Assembly (NCBI RefSeq): GCF_022489025.1
Contig: NZ_JAKVTG010000004.1
Span: 1-64,000, forward strand
Direction: 5' to 3'
Source: Planococcus halocryophilus
Lineage (GTDB): Bacteria > Bacillota > Bacilli > Bacillales_A > Planococcaceae
Length of the DNA stretch: 64,000 bases
Made by a program: the position numbers and the translations under genes. The notes beneath the pieces were generated by a model. The model was not told the DNA's origin. It was given only the letters and a program-made list of their open reading frames with translations, and ran no database searches. This document shows, in pieces, positions 61,197 to 64,000 of the stretch (its first letter is position 1; every line of letters begins with the position of its first letter).

Positions 61197-62579
61197 GTGG
61201 TTCTTTCTAAACTTCGATTTTTGAGCCTGTTTTTTCTGTTGAGTTTGGCTATTATCTTCTATATATATACCGATATAGCGTCTGCTTATTCATTGCAACA
61301 CCAATTAACGCTACTCTTGTTGGTGATAGCAATCTATTTTTGGACGCTTAGTTCATTGCCTATAGCAACATCGAGTTTTGTGCTGATCGGATTGATGTTG
61401 TTGTTTGGTGTTGTGGAGGAGCCAGAGGAAGCTTTCACAGGATTTATTTCTAGTGCTCTTTACTTTATTTTAGTGTTGTCACTTATTTCAGCTGCTTTAG
61501 TAAGGGCTGGGATAGACCGGGTGTTTGCGCATATTATTCTAAAATTTAGCAGAGGTGGATTTCGAGCAATCTTGTTCGGGTTGCCTCTGCTTATTTTATG
61601 GATGCCCGTCTTCTTGCCATCAGCAGTTGCACGATTTCGTATACTTGAGCCAATTATTGAAGAGCTAAATATTCGGTTTGGCTTTGGACAAGAAAGCCTA
61701 TTTCGTAAATACTGCATGTATTTAATAGGAATGTTTAATCAAAACTCGACAATGGTTGTTTTTACTGGAGGCGGATTTCCGATTCTAGCGGCACAATTAT
61801 TGAAGGATTTCGGAGATACTGACATTTCATGGCTTGGATGGTTTTTGCGTATTGCGCCACCTCTTTGGATCGGAATGCTAATTATTAGTTTTAGCGTATG
61901 GTTTTACTTTAAAAAGCAGAGCGATTCTCTAGACCTCATTAATACGGAAGTTTCTATAGTAGAAAATGAAAAACTTCCGCCTCGTTTTTGGTGGATTATG
62001 TTACCTTTTGGAATTATGATTGTTAGTTGGATTGTGTTAGATCATCAACAAGTTCCACTAATTTTAGCTCCGCTCTTATTAGTAGGATATTATGGAATGC
62101 CGGTTAATGGATTAATAACCAATAAAACGGTAAGAAACTATGATTGGGAGAGTTTTTTACTCATAGGCTCTTCTTTTTCACTCGGTTACGTGATTGAAAA
62201 GAATGGCACGGCATTCGTATTAGCTGAACAGTTGATGAGCTTTTTGCCGGATGACCTTGGAGATTTTGGCAATCTTGTTTTTATTGCCTGTTTTATTTTT
62301 GTGTTGCGTTTCCTATTCGTCGTGCCCTCGACATCAATGATCATTATTTTTCCTATCGTTATGAACTATGCACATATTCTTGGCTTATCTATTATAGCCA
62401 GTGCATTTTTAGTGATTATGATTATTGGGGGTGTTACTATATTGCCAATTCACTCACCAACAACATTTTTAGCTTTTCAAAAAAAAGCCTTCTCATTTAA
62501 AGAACAAATTATTATTGGCAGTTATTCAAGCTTTGTCATCCTAGTCATCGCAATTACATGGGCAATATTTGTTTGGTGA
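61197..62579 (+). CDS. DASS/SLC13-type anion symporter
   Basis: A 460-residue membrane carrier with ten or more segments, of the divalent anion:Na+ symporter (DASS) type. The two signature loops appear as FNQNSTMVVFTGGGFPI and VPSTSMIIIFPIV (SNT-like), and the tail ends in ILPIHSPTTFLAF. Likely substrates are di- or tricarboxylates, or sulfate. Start GTG 61197 is close behind AAGGAGGGA; an ATG two bases earlier is out of frame. It lies 11 bp after tctA, thus in the same operon, giving two unrelated carriers under one regulator. It has no known role in the TTT system. Confidence 0.83.
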   Translation: MVLSKLRFLSLFFLLSLAIIFYIYTDIASAYSLQHQLTLLLLVIAIYFWTLSSLPIATSSFVLIGLMLLFGVVEEPEEAFTGFISSALYFILVLSLISAALVRAGIDRVFAHIILKFSRGGFRAILFGLPLLILWMPVFLPSAVARFRILEPIIEELNIRFGFGQESLFRKYCMYLIGMFNQNSTMVVFTGGGFPILAAQLLKDFGDTDISWLGWFLRIAPPLWIGMLIISFSVWFYFKKQSDSLDLINTEVSIVENEKLPPRFWWIMLPFGIMIVSWIVLDHQQVPLILAPLLLVGYYGMPVNGLITNKTVRNYDWESFLLIGSSFSLGYVIEKNGTAFVLAEQLMSFLPDDLGDFGNLVFIACFIFVLRFLFVVPSTSMIIIFPIVMNYAHILGLSIIASAFLVIMIIGGVTILPIHSPTTFLAFQKKAFSFKEQIIIGSYSSFVILVIAITWAIFVW

Positions 62580-62688
62580 GTCGATAAAAATCTAAAAGCA
62601 ATTTGAATTCTCCCTTGTCTTATGTTTAGCTCATTCTATACGGGGTAGGGTACGTATAGAGCGAAAAATCATGAGGAGGAACTAAAAT

Positions 62689-63072
62689 ATGTTTAATTAC
62701 ACAATAGATACATCAAAAACAGTGAGTGAAGCCGTTGAAGCTTTAGAGGAAAACTTAAAGGCAGAGAAGTTCGGTGTTCTTTGGAATTTTGATTTAACTG
62801 CAAAGCTTCAAGAAAAAGGCGAGGACTTTGATACGCCTTATACGATTTTAGAAGTTTGCAATCCACAAGAAGCAAATCGTGTGCTATCTGAAAACTTGAT
62901 GATTGGCTATTTCCTTCCTTGTAAGATTGTTGTTTACAAAGAAAGTGATAGTGTGAAAATTGGAATGCCAAAGCCAACTGCTTTGATCGGCATGGTAGAA
63001 GATCAAAATATTAAATCGATTGCGGAAGACATTGAACAACGATTAATCAAATGTATTGATCAATCTGCATAA
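62689..63072 (+). CDS. DUF302 protein
   Basis: A 127-residue protein of the DUF302 family: TIDTSKTVSEAVEALEENLKAEKFGVLWNFDLTAKLQEKG, then YTILEVCNPQEANRVLSENLMIGYFLPCKIVVYKESDSVKIGMPKP. Two cysteines (VCNP, LPCK) fit a link with sulfur or metal chemistry, and the CstR locus follows. No enzyme activity is known. GAGGAGG lies 8 nt before the ATG. An inverted repeat CTATACG / CGTATAG (62636-62659) overlaps its probable -10 and may be an operator. Confidence 0.87.
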   Translation: MFNYTIDTSKTVSEAVEALEENLKAEKFGVLWNFDLTAKLQEKGEDFDTPYTILEVCNPQEANRVLSENLMIGYFLPCKIVVYKESDSVKIGMPKPTALIGMVEDQNIKSIAEDIEQRLIKCIDQSA

Positions 63073-63140
63073 ATAGACTGGAACATTCACATGCGGGCTG
63101 GTCTTTACTTCAAAGTGATTTTTTATCATAAGCTAATGTG

Positions 63141-63169
63141 TTGACTGCATACCCTAAGGGGTATAAAAT
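63141..63169 (+). promoter_or_regulatory. cstR promoter with a CstR-type operator
   Basis: -35 TTGACT (63141-63146), 17 bp, -10 TAAAAT (63164-63169). The spacer holds ATACCCTAAGGGGTAT (63149-63164), the G/C-tract palindrome typical of CsoR/CstR operators, giving direct autorepression. Confidence 0.78.
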
Positions 63170-63219
63170 AAGGGGTAAGTAAGATATCCTTTATTTTATT
63201 AATAGGAGGCATAATTGAT

Positions 63220-63480
63220 ATGAAATACGATAAACGTGTTGAAAACCGATTGAAAAGAATAGAAGGCCAGCTACGCGGTGTGATTAAAATGGTTGAGAGC
63301 GAGGGCGAATGCAGAGACGTCGTTATGCAACTCTCAGCAGTAAGAAGCGCAGTAGATCGAGCTATTGGTGTAATCGTCAGCGATAACTTAGAATCATGTG
63401 TACGTGAAAGCATAGACAAAGGCGAAAGCACTGAGAGTATGGTAAAAGAAGCTGTAGACTTACTAGTAAAAAGCAGATAG
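63220..63480 (+). CDS. cstR: CstR-type persulfide-sensing repressor
   Basis: An 86-residue all-helical repressor of the CsoR/RcnR/FrmR family (RLKRIEGQLRGVIKMVESEGECRDVVMQLSAVRSAVDRA). It has Cys31 and Cys60, the exact positions of the S. aureus CstR persulfide-sensing pair. Asn56 stands where copper-sensing CsoR has its ligand His, four residues before the second Cys. This argues for per- and polysulfide sensing rather than copper. TAGGAGG lies 9 nt before the ATG. Operators sit in its own promoter and ahead of the DsrE gene. Confidence 0.88.
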   Translation: MKYDKRVENRLKRIEGQLRGVIKMVESEGECRDVVMQLSAVRSAVDRAIGVIVSDNLESCVRESIDKGESTESMVKEAVDLLVKSR

Positions 63481-63491
63481 AAAATTAATGT

Positions 63492-63534
63492 TTGACAATC
63501 GAAAACATATGCTTTAACATACCCTGTAGGGTAT
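63492..63534 (+). promoter_or_regulatory. Promoter and CstR-type operator upstream of the DsrE-like gene
   Basis: -35 TTGACA (63492-63497), 17 bp, weak -10 TAACAT (63515-63520), overlapped by ATACCCTGTAGGGTAT (63519-63534), a perfect-arm CstR-type palindrome. Confidence 0.7.
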
Positions 63535-63582
63535 AAAGAGTGCGGCGTCACTATAAAACGTTATTTTTTTTGAAGAAAATAA

Positions 63583-63598
63583 ATACCCCTACGGGTAA
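63583..63598 (+). promoter_or_regulatory. Third CstR-type operator in the leader of the DsrE-like gene
   Basis: ATACCCCTACGGGTAA, a near-palindrome of the same G/C-tract type, 20 bp before the start codon, within the transcribed leader. A second binding site or a roadblock. Confidence 0.6.
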
Positions 63599-63618
63599 TT
63601 TAAAATGGAGGCAATACA

Positions 63619-64000
63619 ATGGCACAAGAGCAAAAGAAAACAACGATCGTATTATTCAGCGGTGACTATGATAAGGCAATGGCGGCTTATATTATTGCCA
63701 ACGGTGCTGCGGCATACGATCATGAAGTAACAATTTTCCACACATTCTGGGGATTAAACGCATTAAGAAAAGAAAACCCACCAGAATTGAAAAAAGGTCG
63801 CTTAGAAACGATGTTCGCGAAAATGATGCCAAGAGGTGCAGATAAACTTGGTTTATCAAATATGCATTTTGGTGGAATGGGTCCGAAAATGATCAAACAA
63901 GTTATGAAAAAGCATAATGCATTATCTTTACCACAATTAATTGAAATGGCAGAAGAACAAGATGTGAAAATGATTGCTTGCACAATGACAATGGATCTTC
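63619..64000 (+). CDS. DsrE/DsrF-like sulfur-carrier protein (cut by window end)
   Basis: The first 127 residues of a DsrE-type protein: TTIVLFSGDYDKAMAAYIIANGAAAYDHEVTIFHTFWGLNALRK, a Met-rich middle (RLETMFAKMMPRGADKLGLSNMHFGGMGPKMIKQVM), and IACTMTMDL holding the conserved Cys near the window end. The family carries or transfers persulfide sulfur. The gene follows CstR operators and should lead an operon with rhodanese, TusA-like and persulfide dioxygenase genes beyond the window. ATGGAGG precedes the start, 8 nt away. Confidence 0.87.
   Translation, partial: MAQEQKKTTIVLFSGDYDKAMAAYIIANGAAAYDHEVTIFHTFWGLNALRKENPPELKKGRLETMFAKMMPRGADKLGLSNMHFGGMGPKMIKQVMKKHNALSLPQLIEMAEEQDVKMIACTMTMDL

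Noticed and set aside
1..64000. Prophage, insertion sequence, tRNA or rRNA genes
   Set aside because: I found no transposase, integrase, phage structural gene, cloverleaf or rRNA-like stretch in the window.

Overview
The window is chromosomal DNA from a low-GC Gram-positive bacterium of the Bacillales, most likely Planococcaceae (Planococcus or a close relative). Supporting signs are strong AGGAGG-type ribosome binding sites with frequent TTG/GTG starts, Bacillus-type housekeeping genes (gltAB, recQ, dbpA/yxiN, sipS, mtnE/mtnU, an S-box metNPQ operon), cre boxes, a WalR box, and a complete C30 (staphyloxanthin-type) carotenoid locus. I see no rRNA, tRNA, CRISPR array, transposase or phage gene. 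The genus is an inference from gene content, not from a marker gene.

Layout. 0-12 kb: POT peptide transporter, XRE regulator, SDR oxidoreductase, recQ, and the glutamate synthase operon gltAB with a perfect upstream cre box and no adjacent gltC. 12-20 kb: a secreted protein, a cupin-HD-GYP protein, a YtxH-like protein, a two-gene circularly permuted ATP-grasp / alpha-E-transglutaminase operon in which two usually separate genes are fused, the DEAD-box helicase dbpA, and a LysM-3D cell-wall protein behind a consensus WalR box. 20-28.5 kb: two convergent carotenoid operons, crtN-crtN-like-crtM(-small protein) on the plus strand and cruF-acyltransferase-crtQ-crtP on the minus strand, whose promoters share an identical 16-mer. 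28.8-32 kb: an RpiR regulator followed by a polar amino-acid ABC transporter. 32-39 kb: a CBS protein, then a TetR regulator and a carnitine-to-glycine-betaine operon (dehydrogenase, BKACE cleavage enzyme, thioesterase) joined to an OpuA-type betaine/carnitine importer.

39-48 kb: small cupin, an unknown protein with RluF-type pseudouridine synthase, aldehyde dehydrogenase plus DUF779 behind a promoter with a cre box, a VbhA-Fic toxin-antitoxin pair, an AAC(3)-type acetyltransferase, an acyl-CoA thioesterase, a DUF421 membrane protein, a SEC-C protein and signal peptidase I. The DUF421/SEC-C interval carries a DnaA-box cluster. 48-55 kb: methionine salvage (mtnE, mtnU) and a SAM-I riboswitch controlling metNPQ, then a GNAT protein, a fructokinase-like gene and an OsmC protein. 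55-62.6 kb: a CitA/DcuS-type two-component system followed by a tripartite tricarboxylate transporter (tctCBA) and a DASS-type carrier, with a perfect cre over the tctC promoter. 62.6-64 kb: start of a persulfide-response locus (DUF302, CstR, DsrE-like, cut by the window end) with three CstR-type operators.

The most unusual signal is a pair of short, non-coding, GC-richer intergenic elements (about 45358-45595 and 57701-57990). They begin with nearly the same 16 bases, have inverted ends, carry no gene, and each lies between two copies of the terminator hairpin of the gene upstream. This suggests an unannotated small mobile or repeat element that targets terminators and duplicates them. The fused ATP-grasp/alpha-E/transglutaminase operon is the best candidate for an uncharacterised biochemical system.
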